Below, one piece after another: positions 12,303 through 22,687 of a DNA stretch of 64,000 nt; the stretch's first letter is position 1; each line of letters begins with the position of its first letter. The notes under the pieces were generated by a model. It was given only the letters and a program-made list of their open reading frames with translations. It did not search any database and was not told the origin of the DNA. The stretch is from Przewalskia tangutica (taxonomy: Eukaryota > Streptophyta > Magnoliopsida > Solanales > Solanaceae): the NCBI GenBank assembly GCA_029844215.1, contig CM056721.1, forward strand, positions 136,367,254 through 136,431,253, given 5' to 3'. The position numbers and the translations under genes were made by a program.

Positions 12303-12555
12303 TGTTAAATGAAGCCCAACGCCGCGGCCCTTGCCATCCAGCGCCGCGGCCCTTGTCCGTGTATAGTGATTGATTTTCTGTATATTTGGTATTAGACTTG
12401 TACCATAATTAGAATTGTAATATTACCATAAGTATATAATTATTTTTCATATATAATAAGGTTTTAGATGTAAAGTAGGAATAAGATTCTCCTATTGTAA
12501 CTTGTATATATATCTCTTTCATCAATAAGAATAATCAAGGGGATTAATTCTTTCG
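12303..12555 (+). repeat. C2 5' LTR
   Basis: Begins tgttaaatgaag and ends near ttaattctttcg just before the primer-binding site. It holds two GCCGCGGCCCTTG motifs (12321-12333 and 12342-12354); the 3' LTR has lost one of them. The two LTRs otherwise differ by scattered substitutions, so the insertion is not very recent. Confidence 0.9.
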
Positions 12556-12733
12556 TGGTATCAAGAGTCTATGTTCTTTTTCTTGCTTCCGCTTCTCGCT
12601 TTTGTTCTTGACAAAACCTTGAAAACTATGACTATCCCTCTCCCCCCCTCTGGAATTCCTCAAATCCGAGCCTCTCTTCTTCCAAAAACAAATTCCCTTC
12701 TCTGAATCTTCGTGTTTTATTCACCATAAAAAC

Positions 12734-13561
12734 ATGTTTCATCCTGCCCTCACAGTTTCTAACATCAAGAGCGTTCTTCCTATTGTTCTTGACCTAGAGA
12801 ACGTCCAATATGAGACGTTGGCAGAATTATTCAAGATTCATGTCATGACACATCAAGTTTTTCACCACATCAAGTTTTTCACCACATCATCCCTCCACCT
12901 CCTCTTACGGAGGGTGATACAACGACTACAGCGGTTGTGCCCACCAAAGCAGCCGATCCAAACTTATGGGTCATGTTTGATGCAAAGGTTCTCCAGTGGA
13001 TTTATGTCTCTATCTCCTTGGACCTTTGACAGACGATTATGGAACCCAACTCCATAGCTATGGCGGCGTGGAATCGATTGCGTGATATCTTCCAAGGTAA
13101 CAGTCATTCTCGCATTGTTATCCTTGAGCAGGAATTTTCTCAAGTTGTTATGGCGAATTTTCCTAACTTTCTTCTTATTGCAAACACCTCAAGGCCTTGG
13201 CAGATCAACTTCGCAATGTGGGTGCTCCTGTTATTAATAGTCGTCTCGTTCTTCAGATGGTTGTTCGTCTGTCCGAGGCCTATACAGGGGTTGCTTCGGT
13301 TATTCGTCAAAATAACCCCCTGCCGGAGTTCTATCAAGCCCGCTCCAAGCTCACTTTGGAAGAAGCGGATTTGGCTAAAAAGACGTCTATCAGAGCTAGC
13401 CCCGTCGTCATGATTGCTTCAAATTTTCCCCCTTCAAATCACAACAACGGTGGTGGTAAGAAGGGCCAAAATCGGAAGAATAATGGCAAAAATCGCGGCG
13501 ACAACAACAGAGGCAACCAGAATAGTGGCGGTGGTGGGTCAGCCACATCGGGCAGTCAGTA
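12734..13561 (+). pseudogene. Copia C2 gag
   Basis: The gag of C2 is spread over shifted frames. VLPIVLDLENVQYETL and AELFKIHVMTHQVF lie at 12734-12860. TIMEPNSIAMAAWNRL and IFQGNSHSRIVILEQEF lie at 13030-13140. ADQLRNVGAPVINSRLVL and IRQNNPLPEFYQARS lie at 13197-13370. The end is a K/N/G-rich basic tail. A 17-bp direct duplication (caagtttttcaccacat, about 12857-12890) breaks the first frame. No zinc knuckle is evident before the protease, as in some copia lineages. Confidence 0.8.
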
Positions 13562-14211
13562 GCAGCAGGTATGGCCCCATAGTGGACCCCTGGACGGTGG
13601 CAACCAGCTAGCGCACACGCCGCATGATCTCGGCCTAGGCCATGCGCCCACTTCTTTCCGGATGCTTCGGATCGAGCCGTTTTAGACCAACTTATGGCCA
13701 GGGCATCATTCCGGCGGTCACGCGGCTTCGGCCACGATCGGCCGTCACCTAACGGGCCCCAATTTTGGGCCCGACCGCTTTCTCAGTTGAGCTCGGTTTC
13801 GAACCATTTATGGGCCGACCCATCAATCCAGCATACTTGGGCCTCGCCCCCCTCAGGCCCATCACACAATGGGACCCACGCAGACCGACATCGAGGCTGC
13901 AATACACACGCTTTGAATGACAAAACCTGACCCGAATTGGTACATGAACACCGACGCCACCACCCACATGACATCTGACCAAGGTACTCTCTCATCTTAT
14001 TTCAATTTGAGCAGTAATCGTGGTATAATTGTGGGTAATGACAATTCAATTCCAATTAAGAGTTATGGTCATAAAACGTTGTCCCCTCCTCATCCACCAC
14101 TTGTCTTGAAAAATACTCTTCATGCCCCAAAACTAATTAAAAATTTGGTATCTGTCCGTAAATTCACCACTGATAATTGTGTTTCTATTGATTTTGATCT
14201 GTTTGGGTTTA

Positions 14212-14406
14212 AGCTCGTGCAAAGAATATTTTGTTGAGAAAAGTTCCCCCTTATATTATCATATAAGCAAGTCTCGACTAGAAACTATAAGGAGAGGAGC
14301 GGAGCCACTCGACTATAAGGAGAGGGGGGCGTGGTTGGTGTGTCACTGGGCCTTACTTATTCAGAGGGGGGAACCCGTAGGAAGGGGGGACGACCCGCCG
14401 AAGTTC
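14212..14406. other. Foreign insert inside copia C2 pol
   Basis: Comparison with copia C3 shows that SIDFDLFGF should run directly into SVKDFKTGSPLMRCDSRGDLYP. In C2 these halves are separated by about 195 bp of unrelated sequence with a purine-rich, G-run composition (for example aaggagagggggg, gaggggggaacccg, aaggggggac) unlike the AT-rich surroundings. The composition suggests organelle DNA, most likely mitochondrial, but I cannot confirm the source. Ends are given to within a few bases. Confidence 0.6.
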
Positions 14407-15492
14407 TGTGAAAGATTTCAAGACGGGGAGTCCTCTTATGAGGTGTGACAGTAGGGGGATCTTTATCCAATCACACCAAGTCTTGGTTCCTCGCGTCTAG
14501 CCATGTCTTCCACTTTTGCAGCTCTTGCTCCTTCCTTGTGGCATGCTCGCCTAGTTCATCCGGGGTCGTCTATTTTATTTGTAGATAAAAATAAGTCTAT
14601 TTCTTGTAAGGGTACGCGTAGTACTCCAAATTGTCAATCTTGTTCTTTAGGAAATTTTATTAAGTTGTCGTTTGTAGCTTCGAATTCTCATACTTCAAAG
14701 TCATTTGATATTATTCATAGCAATTTATGGACATCTCTCGTTCTTAGTTCTATGAGTCATCGATATTATATTTTATTCTTGGATGATTATTCTAAATTTT
14801 TATGGACGTTTCCAATTGCGAAAAAATCTCAAGTTTTTTCCATCTTCGTAAAATTTAGAGCTTTCATAAGAACTCAATTCGAACGGGAAATAAATACCAT
14901 TCAATGATAATGGTAAAGAGTATGACAATGGAGAGTTTAGGGAGTTTTGTGCTCAATATGGGTTAAATTTTTGTTTTTCTTGTCCTCATACGTCTTCACA
15001 AAATGGGAAAGCTGAACGAAAAATTTGTACCATTAACAACATTATCCGCACCTTATTGGTTCATTCTTCCGTCCCTCTGTTATTTTGGCATCATGCGCTA
15101 CAAATGGGTACATATCTACTTAATATTCTTTCCTCTAAAGGTTTGACATATTTTTCCCCTCTTCAAGTAATATACAATAAGACTCTTTCGTATTCTCATC
15201 TTAGGGTCTTCGGATGCTTATGTTATCCACTATTTTCATCCACCACAATCAACAAACTTCAGACACGTTCTACTCCTTGTGTGTTTTTGAGTTATCCGTC
15301 AAATCACCGTGGTTATAAATGCTTTGATTTGTCTTCTAAACGAATCATCATTAGTCGTCATGTTCTCTTTGATGAATCCCAATTCCCTTTCTCTAAAGTA
15401 GAAAAACGCATTCCTAGTTCGTATGATTTTTTGGATGATGATATCTCCCCCTATATTCTCCGTCATTTTTGGATTCACACAAAGTTCGTCTC

Positions 15493-15715
15493 AGCCGCGA
15501 CCACTACTGGTGCCGCGGCGCTATCGGCAAGATAACTAAGTTTCGTAACCACCGTGCCGCCACGACTTAGGAGGCGTCGCGGCTCCAATATTTCAGTAAC
15601 CAAAATAATTTTTCGTCGTCGTCAGCGCCGCGACCCTTCGAGGATGCGCCGCGGCGCCAAAATTCCAGAGAGCATTGTTCATCAGGCATCGCGGCCCTAG
15701 ACCTCGGTGCCTTCG
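15493..15715. repeat. Cluster of GC-rich motifs in the C2 integrase-RT linker
   Basis: At least five CCGCGAC/CCGCGGC-type motifs, including agcgccgcgacccttcgag and gcgccgcggcgcc at about 15624-15658, followed by aattccagagag. This matches the arrangement in the C1 LTR at 10176-10222 although the two elements and positions are different. Confidence 0.75.
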
Positions 15716-17391
15716 ACGGAAATTTCTGAAAATTCTCAAAATTCCCAAAATTCACCCAATTCAGCCCAGAGTCATGGTCCAGTCACTCGCAGTCAACGGG
15801 ATATTTTTAAACCAAAAAAACATTTTAATTTGAATTCTAATGTTCTTAAATCACTCTTACCCCATAATCATGTGTCTGCCTTAAATGCCCCTAATTAGTA
15901 AATTATCGTGACCGATGAATATAATGCTCTTATTGATAATAAGACGTGGGAGTTGGTACCCGTCCATCTGGTGCTAATATTATTCGGTCTATGTGGATTT
16001 TTGCTCATAAGGAAAAATCTGATGGTTCATTTGCAAGACATAAGACTCGTCTTGTAGGTGATGGTAAGACTCAGCAGGTTGGTGTGGATTGTGGTGAAAC
16101 ATTTAGCCCAGTGATCAAGCCGGCTACCATTCGCACTGTGCTCAACTTGACTCTTTCAAAATCATGGCTCATTCATCAGCTAGATGTGAAGAATGAGTTC
16201 CTACATGGTGATCTCAAGGAGACAGTGTTTATGCATCAGCCCTTGAGGTTTAGGGATACTAGATATCCTAATCATGTTTGTTTGTTGAAGAAGTCTTTGT
16301 ATGGGCTTAAGCAGTCTCCACGAGCTTGGTATAAGAAGTTTGCTAATTATGTTTCGACTATGAGTTTTTCTCACAGCAGGTCTGATAATTCATTATTCAT
16401 ATATCGTCGCGGTTTTTCGATGACTTATATTCTATTATATGTGGATGGTATTATCTTGACTGTTTCTTCCGATGCTTTACGAAAGTCTATCATGACAATG
16501 CTCAGTTCTGAGTTTGTCATGAAGGACTTGGGTCATTGAGTTATTTCTTTGGGATTGATGTTACTCGTCATGCAGGTGGATTGTTCTTATCATAGAGGAA
16601 GTATGCAGCAGAAATCATTGAGAGGGCTGGGATGTCATCCTGTAAGTCCACTTCTACTCCAGTTGATATTAAATCCAAGTTGGGTGTTGCAGCTGGTTCT
16701 TCCTATGAGGATCCGACCAGTTATCGTAGTCTTGCAGACGCCCTTCAGTATCTTACATCTTACGTTCACGCGACCTGATATTACATATGTCGTACAACAG
16801 GTGTGTTTGTTTATGCATGATCCCAGAGTTGAACATATGAATGTGCTCAAACGCATTCTTAGGTACATTCAGGGAACACTTGATTATGTCTTGCATTTGT
16901 ATCCTTCGACGACGTCTACACTTGTCTCATATACAGATGCTGATTGGGGTGGTTGTCCTGACACCAGACGGTCTACGTCTGGTTATTGCATGTTCTTATG
17001 TAATAACTTGGTCTCATGGTCTGCCAAGCGTCAATCCACGCTTTCACGTTCAAGTGTAGAGGTCGAGTATCGAGGTGTAGCCAATGTGGTTTCTGAGTCA
17101 TGTTGGTTACGAAATCTACTTTTGGAGCTTCATTGTCCTATTGAGAAAGCTACCTTAGTATATTGTGACAATATGTTGTCATCTACCTTCAGTAATCGAT
17201 TCAAAGACCAGTACTAAACACATAGAGATAAATATTCACTTTGTTCGAGAAAAGGTAGCTAAAGGACAAGTACGCGTCTGTCATGTCCCTTCCAGATATC
17301 AAAGCAGACATCTTTACAAAGGGTCTTTCCTCGCCTCTTTCGAAGATTTTAGAGAGCCTCACAGACGAAAACCGCCCGCCATGATCATGGG

Positions 17392-17624
17392 TGTTAACCT
17401 TGCCATCCAGCGCCGCGGCCCTTGTCCGTGTACAATGATTGATTTTCTGTATATCTGGTATTAGACTTGTACCATAATTAGAATTATAATATTACCATAA
17501 GTGTATAATTATTCTTCATATAGAATAGAGTTTTAGATGTAAAGTAGGAATATGATTCTCCTATTATAACTTGTATATATATGTCTTTCATCAATAAGAA
17601 TAATCAAGGGAATTAATTCTTCCA
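17392..17624 (+). repeat. C2 3' LTR
   Basis: Begins tgttaaccttgcc after the short purine tract gatcatggg and ends ttaattcttcca, followed by the duplicated target GTACA. It lacks about 20 bp (one GCCGCGGC motif) that are present in the 5' LTR. Confidence 0.9.
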
Positions 17625-17629
17625 GTACA

Positions 17630-18544
17630 GAATTTTGAACTGTGATATAGTTAACTTGATCTTATTATATGTATTTGATAAGATCCCACCAAAAGGATAT
17701 CAAACTTGATTGGATTGAAGAAGTCAATTGAGCCAGTAAAGTTTCTAAATTTTGAAAAATCCTAACACTTTTTGAAATTTTCTAATCAAGAATAGAAGGT
17801 TTTAGATTCATTGTTGTATTTGAGAGTAGCCAATTGTTTTAAGGAAAACAAGTGTCATAATTGATTCTTTCTTATGATCGTTCGGAATATGTTTTAGTCG
17901 TGTTAATACGCTAATAGTAGGTTCTAAACTTCTATATATGCTTTTTAGGAGTCTTTTAGCTCTATTAGAGATTCTTATGCCATTACAAGGTAGTAGTAAG
18001 GTCTGTGTACACTCTACCCTCCCGGATTCTCCCGGATCCTCCCAGACCCCACCTGGTGGAATTATACTAGGTATTGTAGAGATTCTTATGCCGGTTGGAA
18101 ATATAGAGAACTTCTAATCTTTTATTTTCTATTTTTATTTTGTATAGTGTTGGCCTAAGCTGAATTTAAATGATGAAACATGGTCAATGTGGATTTATAT
18201 AGCCGATCCCAGGTTGTTTGAGACTGAGGTGTAGTAGTCGTAGTTGTTATTAAACATGAAAAACAACAAATTCATGAACAAATGAAGAAAAAGAAAGATC
18301 CAAGAACGCCATTATATTTTGACATGATCTCATTCTTCAACCCAAAATTTGGTTTGTCATGCACATTTTGTTCTTGTACCTGCATTAGAACTCGATCTTG
18401 ACTTAGAGCTTTAAGAATATCAACAGTTATTCTCAGCCCCACTGTGAATCCGTAAATCTTAGGAGCATACCGCAACAAAATATGATCCACTATGCATTTA
18501 TTTTTTCCGTCGGGAAAAAAGTACCCCCATCATATTGAACCTCT
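17630..18544. other. Non-coding; LINE/SINE tail and unassigned minus-strand frame
   Basis: At 17990-18085 a degenerate LINE/SINE 3' end is present (ggtctgtgtacactctaccc and agaccccacctggtgg). On the minus strand at 18272-18490 an open frame of 72 codons has ordinary amino-acid composition (DHILLRYAPKIYGFTVG near its start) but I do not recognise it; it may be a fragment of a gene or element. The rest is AT-rich, with intron-like T-rich runs. Confidence 0.45.
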
Positions 18545-18850
18545 CCCTGTAATCGGGATGAGGTAGATGCCTCCCACTCTGGGGTGGACTGACTTGGAGT
18601 TTCCCTAGGTGACCAGGATGAGGTAGAGGCCTCCCAGCTGGGGGTGGATCGAATCAGAGTTTCCTTAGGCGATCGGGATGAGGTAGATGCCTCCCAGCCC
18701 GGGGTGGACTGACTTGGAGTTCCCCTAGGTGATCAGGACGAGGTAGAGGCCTCCCAGCCGGGGTGGATCGGAGTTTCCTTAGGTGATCGGGATGAGGTAG
18801 ATGCCTCCCAGACGGGAGGTGGACCGAATCAGATTTTTCTTAGGTAGCCA
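18545..18850. repeat. 60-bp minisatellite, five units
   Basis: Units start at about 18557, 18617, 18677, 18737 and 18791 with gat/cgaggtagatgcctccca or gaggtagaggcctccca. Two unit types alternate: A has atgcctccca and gactgacttggag, B has aggcctccca and gatcgaatcagag. The fourth unit is shortened by about 6 bp. Because 60 is divisible by three, one frame gives a 20-residue repeat like GDRDEVDASQPGVD, but TGA stops in A units interrupt it. Confidence 0.9.
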
Positions 18851-19937
18851 CTGACCTACCGTTATCCTTAAACTTCTGTGCTAAAAGCAAAAAAAATACA
18901 GATTGTTGTCCATGTTCTTGAGCAACACAAAGCAAGTGGATATAGTTTAGCTTAGTGAAGCTAAACTATAGTTTATTGACTTTTACCTTTAGTTGATTTG
19001 AGCAAAGTTTGTCCCTAGAGTATTGTAACTTGCAGGCCTTCTGTAATCTTATGTTAGAGATAATTCAAAGTACATCATAACCTCAACATTGAATGCTGAA
19101 AACAAACTGTTCTTTTCCTGATACATAGGGAACTTATCCCCTTCTATGTTATGCTTTCTGGACTATTTAAAAGAATGTACTGATCTAAAATGATGTAATC
19201 ATTACGCATCGTTTGATTTTTCATAAACTGTAGTCTAGGACATTGATAAACATTTTTCTTACTAGTTCAGAGCTGAGGATGAAAGAAAAAGACAAGAATG
19301 ATCATGTTTTCTGGCTTTCGGAGGTGGTCGTCGGAGCACCTTTCTAGGCTATGTTGTTGGGAATCTTCAAAAGTATTGTCGCACCCATGTCGGATCCTCC
19401 AAAAATGCACTACTTTTGGAGGACCCAAAACACATCCAGCGGCATATTTGAAGAGTCCGAGCAATTCTAGGTACTAGTCTGAAGAGAAATGCATGTTTTG
19501 TTTGTCCGAGCTCAGAACTTGATCACGTTATAATTTGTTTATGCCCTGTCTCTGGTTTGCTGAAGTACCTAGCAAATACTCTCTTGTACTTATTCTTTGA
19601 ACTTCACTCAGACTAGTGTGTCATTTGAGCATGTACAAATCACTTTTCTTGTTTAATCCTGGTAAAATATAGTATAGTGAAATGATAATCTAACAAAGAG
19701 AGCTAATGACCTATGGGATCTATGCTCTTCTAGAGGTTATCGAATCAAATTTCTTCCCAAAAAATATCAAATTTCTCATTGAGCTGTAGCACATATTGTT
19801 GTGCTGGTTACTGATTCATGTTATATTAATTGTAAGCCAGGCGGGTGCCGGGTACTCTTTTTGAGATTATCTTGCAATTTTTCAATCTTTTTGAGACCCG
19901 TCCAACCCAATGAGCCACGTCTTTGGTATAGTGTTTG
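18851..19937. other. No gene seen; one palindromic repeat
   Basis: Mostly AT-rich, intron-like sequence. At about 19370-19470 there is a dispersed repeat with the palindrome ggatcctccaaaa...ttttggaggacc and the downstream tttgaagagtccgagcaa, a pattern I know from Solanaceae genomes. No coding frame is supported. Confidence 0.5.
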
Positions 19938-20717
19938 TGTTGGGTTTTGATATTGGTGAATAGGAAATGATGGGATAAAAATTAAAGAGGGTAAAAGGCT
20001 CTTTTATCCCACATCGAAAAAATGGAAGGAAAGAGAGGTGTATATATTACATTACACCTTCTCGAGCTGCTAAAAGGGTTGAGAGGGCAGGACCCTCGCG
20101 CTGCCGTCGCCGCCGCTCGGCCGCTTCGCCGCCGGCCGCCGCTTGATAATCTTTTTGGACAAACGTTTCTTTAATTAATTAATTATTTAATTAAAAACAA
20201 ATCCAAACGGATCGACCCGCGACCCGATCCGACCCGTCCGGCTCTCCCTCTCTTTTTCGAATTTCCCTCCAAAATGAGGTGACTATTCTGAATGGTTGCA
20301 ACCATTCAGAATCAGTACCTCTAACCCTATAAATTCTTGATCATTTCAAGAATTTATTCACTAATTCATATCCTAATCAATTCTGAAATTCGGAAGTTCC
20401 TCTTCAACTCGAAAATTTCATCTGTGTGATATACTGCCGTTGAGTGGTTCGTTGCTACCGGAATTTGGAGTACTACTATTCTGGTAAGATAATCGTTCTA
20501 TCCTGGGAGGCGATATTCCGTTAACCTCGAGTACTGTGAGGGGAATAATTTCCTTAAGGACACACTTTGAACTAAGTGGGCTCGATTACATTCTGAAATT
20601 ATTTTTCCAAAACAGATTCTGTTTTCGTTTATTGTTTCATTAATGTTATATGTTTCTCTAAGTGATTAACATATTGTTTTGACATTATTTAGCCAAATAC
20701 AGATTATTATACCAACA
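19938..20717 (+). mobile_element. Solo LTR, copia family D
   Basis: Begins TGTTGGGTTTTGATATTGG and ends ATTATACCAACA. It is flanked by the perfect 5-bp duplication GTTTG (19933-19937 and 20718-20722), so it is a genuine solo LTR of 780 bp. It is nearly identical to the two LTRs of C4 (36704-37478 and 41968-42683). It lies about 220 bp upstream of the zinc-finger start codon. A GC-rich trinucleotide block at 20088-20146 differs from the matching block in the other two copies. Confidence 0.95.
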
Positions 20718-20936
20718 GTTTGTAGCTGTTCAACTGTCTTTTTACCGGAAAGCATCGGACATATGCTGCAATGATTTATCTCTTAAGGTTCTTCATTCAT
20801 TTTTTTGGCGTTCAGAAAATCATTTACTTTACTGTATCCGCAGGTTAATCAAGGACAGGAAGTCATCACGAGTTAATTATTTCTTGACCTGTTATTACGT
20901 AAGTATCAAATCTGTACCCCGTTTTTCCGGAGCAAC
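20718..20936 (+). promoter_or_regulatory. Leader of the zinc-finger gene, possible splice acceptor
   Basis: Sequence between the solo LTR and the ATG. tactgtatccgcag/gttaatc near 20830-20850 resembles a 3' splice site, so the 5' UTR may contain an intron whose upstream exon lies further left. No TATA box is obvious here. Confidence 0.35.
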
Positions 20937-21674
20937 ATGAAGCCCCCAAATTTCAATCTTGAATCCGAAGACGAGTCCGAAGTCAGCAGCAGCCAAGTTG
21001 CCTCCAACATTTCTGCCCAAGAAATTTCTCCTGATCCTTTTAAGGACAGCACGACCAAATCGTCCTGTCTGACTAACTCCCTCATTCTTCAGCAAGAGTC
21101 GAAACCGGTTACTCTCGACTTAACTCTCGGCTTCAACAGCGGTGATCCCGAGTTGAAGGGCAATCCCGAGGCTGGCAGTGAAATGGTGCCGCATCCTCCA
21201 GCTGCACCAGTATCGAGGATATTCTTGTGCAACTTTTGTAGGCGCAAGTTTTATAGTTCGCAGGCATTGGGAGGACATCAGAATGCACACAAGAGCGAGA
21301 GGACTCTGGCAAAGAGGGTGATGAGGATGGGAATGCTGTCGGAGAGGTACGCTAGCTTGGCGTCGCTCCCCCTTCACGGGTCTCCGTATCGATCTCTTGG
21401 CATTGAAGCTCATGCCTCACAACAACAAGAAAGGCATATGCAAATGCATGCTACTAGAGGCGGGGCAAGATTCGAACATGGCTATTTCGGGGTGCCAGTA
21501 TACACGGAGGATGATGAAATGGAGATGTTTTGGCCCGGTAGCTTCCGGCAAGTCGACAGGGTCGGTAGCAACATGGGTATAACTTCAGGTCAGAGGTCCA
21601 ATATAAATTATGTGGCAATGGCTCCACCACTAAGGACAGAAGCATCATTGCCTGATCTTAATTTGAAACTGTGA
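20937..21674 (+). CDS. C2H2 zinc-finger transcriptional repressor (ZFP4/ZFP7-like)
   Basis: A complete intronless gene of 245 codons, read from the first ATG of the frame to TGA. It has one plant-type C2H2 finger, FLCNFCRRKFYSSQALGGH, with ligands C98, C101, H114 and H118 and the QALGGH signature that contacts DNA. EAR repression motifs occur twice: LDLTLGF at residues 60-66 and DLNLKL at the extreme C-terminus (240-245). The acidic Ser-rich N-terminus and this layout match single-finger ZFP proteins acting in trichome, hormone and development pathways. It is expected to be nuclear and to recruit TOPLESS-type corepressors, as known for EAR proteins. No internal stop or odd codon use was seen. 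A solo LTR sits just upstream and could affect expression. The exact orthologue is not certain. Confidence 0.95.
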   Translation: MKPPNFNLESEDESEVSSSQVASNISAQEISPDPFKDSTTKSSCLTNSLILQQESKPVTLDLTLGFNSGDPELKGNPEAGSEMVPHPPAAPVSRIFLCNFCRRKFYSSQALGGHQNAHKSERTLAKRVMRMGMLSERYASLASLPLHGSPYRSLGIEAHASQQQERHMQMHATRGGARFEHGYFGVPVYTEDDEMEMFWPGSFRQVDRVGSNMGITSGQRSNINYVAMAPPLRTEASLPDLNLKL

Positions 21675-22479
21675 TACTATTCCCTTCACATTTCTATATC
21701 TATATTTCGGACGTTTCTTTTTCCAAATCGCGTTGTTTACATTCGCGCTGTATTGTACAGGGAGATTGAATGTCTCTTAGATTGAATTGAGATTTCAACT
21801 TTTACTGCGTTAGAACTGTTGTATTCCTGAAATGTGCTTAATTCATTACTTTGTTTATATAATTTTTGTACAAGATTATAAGGAATTTTTCACAGTTTTG
21901 AGACGCTGTTGATATCATCTACTCTTGTATATATTTTACTTTCTAGTGAGTTTGTGAGGAATGTTCAAATAATTTGTTGCGAGTTTGTGAGGAATGTTCA
22001 AATGGACCTTGAGCATGGCAACTTTCCATAGTAGTGGTTTTGTGGCTGGTCATTACCTTTGTCAGTAAATTACACTGTATATATAAGGTCAAAATTAATT
22101 TTATGTAAATATTGAATTTCTCTTATTTTTTCGTTTTAGTCATTTTAACAAAGAACATCTCTTTACAAATTTGATAACTCTTTAATTTCAACATCTCGCA
22201 TGACATATTTAAGATTACAAAATTAAAGAATATTTTAGTACATTAACATATTTTTAATTTAAGTTCATAAAATTCAATTTTTTTTTATACTTCGTGCCAA
22301 TAGTGTTTATAAGCCATGTAACAAGCCCTCCCTCAAAGAAAGAGTTAAATTACACTAAATATTCGTTTAATATGACGTAGTTGCAGATATATCTTTGTAT
22401 TTCATAATTATACATCTAAACCTCTTTCTGACACAAATATTAACTGAAATTTACTCATATTTGTTGTTTCTAGTCCCAG
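21675..22479 (+). other. 3' UTR and spacer of the zinc-finger gene
   Basis: AT-rich sequence with no gene. A 22-bp direct repeat based on gagtttgtgaggaatgttcaa occurs at about 21952 and 21980. A degenerate Stowaway-like stretch (tctttaatttcaacatctcgcatgaca) is near 22180. Confidence 0.5.
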
Positions 22480-22687
22480 AGCCTGTTTGAATTGGCTTAT
22501 TTTAGGTGCTTTTAAGTTAAAATAGCTTTTACGTATTATTATAGTTTGGATAAAATTAAAAAAAAAACTTTTAAACACTTATTTTTAAGTCAAAATGACA
22601 AAAATAAATCAAAAGCTATAAACTAGAATTTCTAACTTATGATTTTTAGCTTACAAGTCAAAAGCAATAACCCATCCAAACGGGCTC
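22480..22687. mobile_element. MITE with imperfect terminal inverted repeats
   Basis: Left end agagcctgtttgaattgg and right end ccatccaaacgggctcct are inverted repeats. The interior is AT-rich with foldback potential (ttttaagttaaaatagc and gcttacaagtcaaaagc). This is a common plant MITE type, probably hAT-related. No clear 8-bp target duplication was read. Confidence 0.65.

Larger units (their letters stand above)
13890..17219 (+). pseudogene. Copia C2 pol (protease, integrase, RT, RNase H)
   Basis: The protease at 13917-14210 has WYMNTDATTHMTS, where the D-T/S-G-A active site reads DTDA. The integrase zinc region follows at 14503-14690 (LWHARLVHPGSS, CQSCSLG). The integrase core spans 14695-15080 and is split by a frameshift at about 14905. 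A linker at 15480-15730 carries GC-rich motifs. RT at 15946-16539 has VDCGETFSPVIKPATIR, KSLYGLKQSPRAWY and LYVDGIILTVSS, so the second catalytic Asp of YVDD is Gly. RNase H at 16549-17219 has YTDADWGGCPDTRRSTSGY and ends in a shifted frame. The enzyme set is complete in order but catalytically dead. Confidence 0.88.
12303..17624 (+). mobile_element. Full-length Ty1/copia retrotransposon C2
   Basis: A 5' LTR (12303-12555) and 3' LTR (17392-17624) bracket gag-pol. The element is flanked by the perfect 5-bp target-site duplication GTACA at 12298-12302 and 17625-17629. A primer-binding site, tggtatcaagag, at 12556-12567 resembles the initiator-tRNA-Met complement. Gene order is gag, protease, integrase, RT, RNase H. 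Pol is disabled by frameshifts, stops, a protease mutation, a YVDD-to-YVDG change in RT and a foreign insert of about 195 bp at 14212-14406. The gag is homologous to that of the copia fragment at 60279-61409, so both belong to one lineage. Confidence 0.93.

Noticed and set aside
12857..12890. 17-bp direct duplication in C2 gag as a transposon footprint
   Set aside because: There is no inserted or excised sequence or inverted termini; simple slippage is enough.
21120..21413. Minus-strand frame antisense to the zinc-finger gene
   Set aside because: It is a shadow of the sense coding sequence with its period-three composition.
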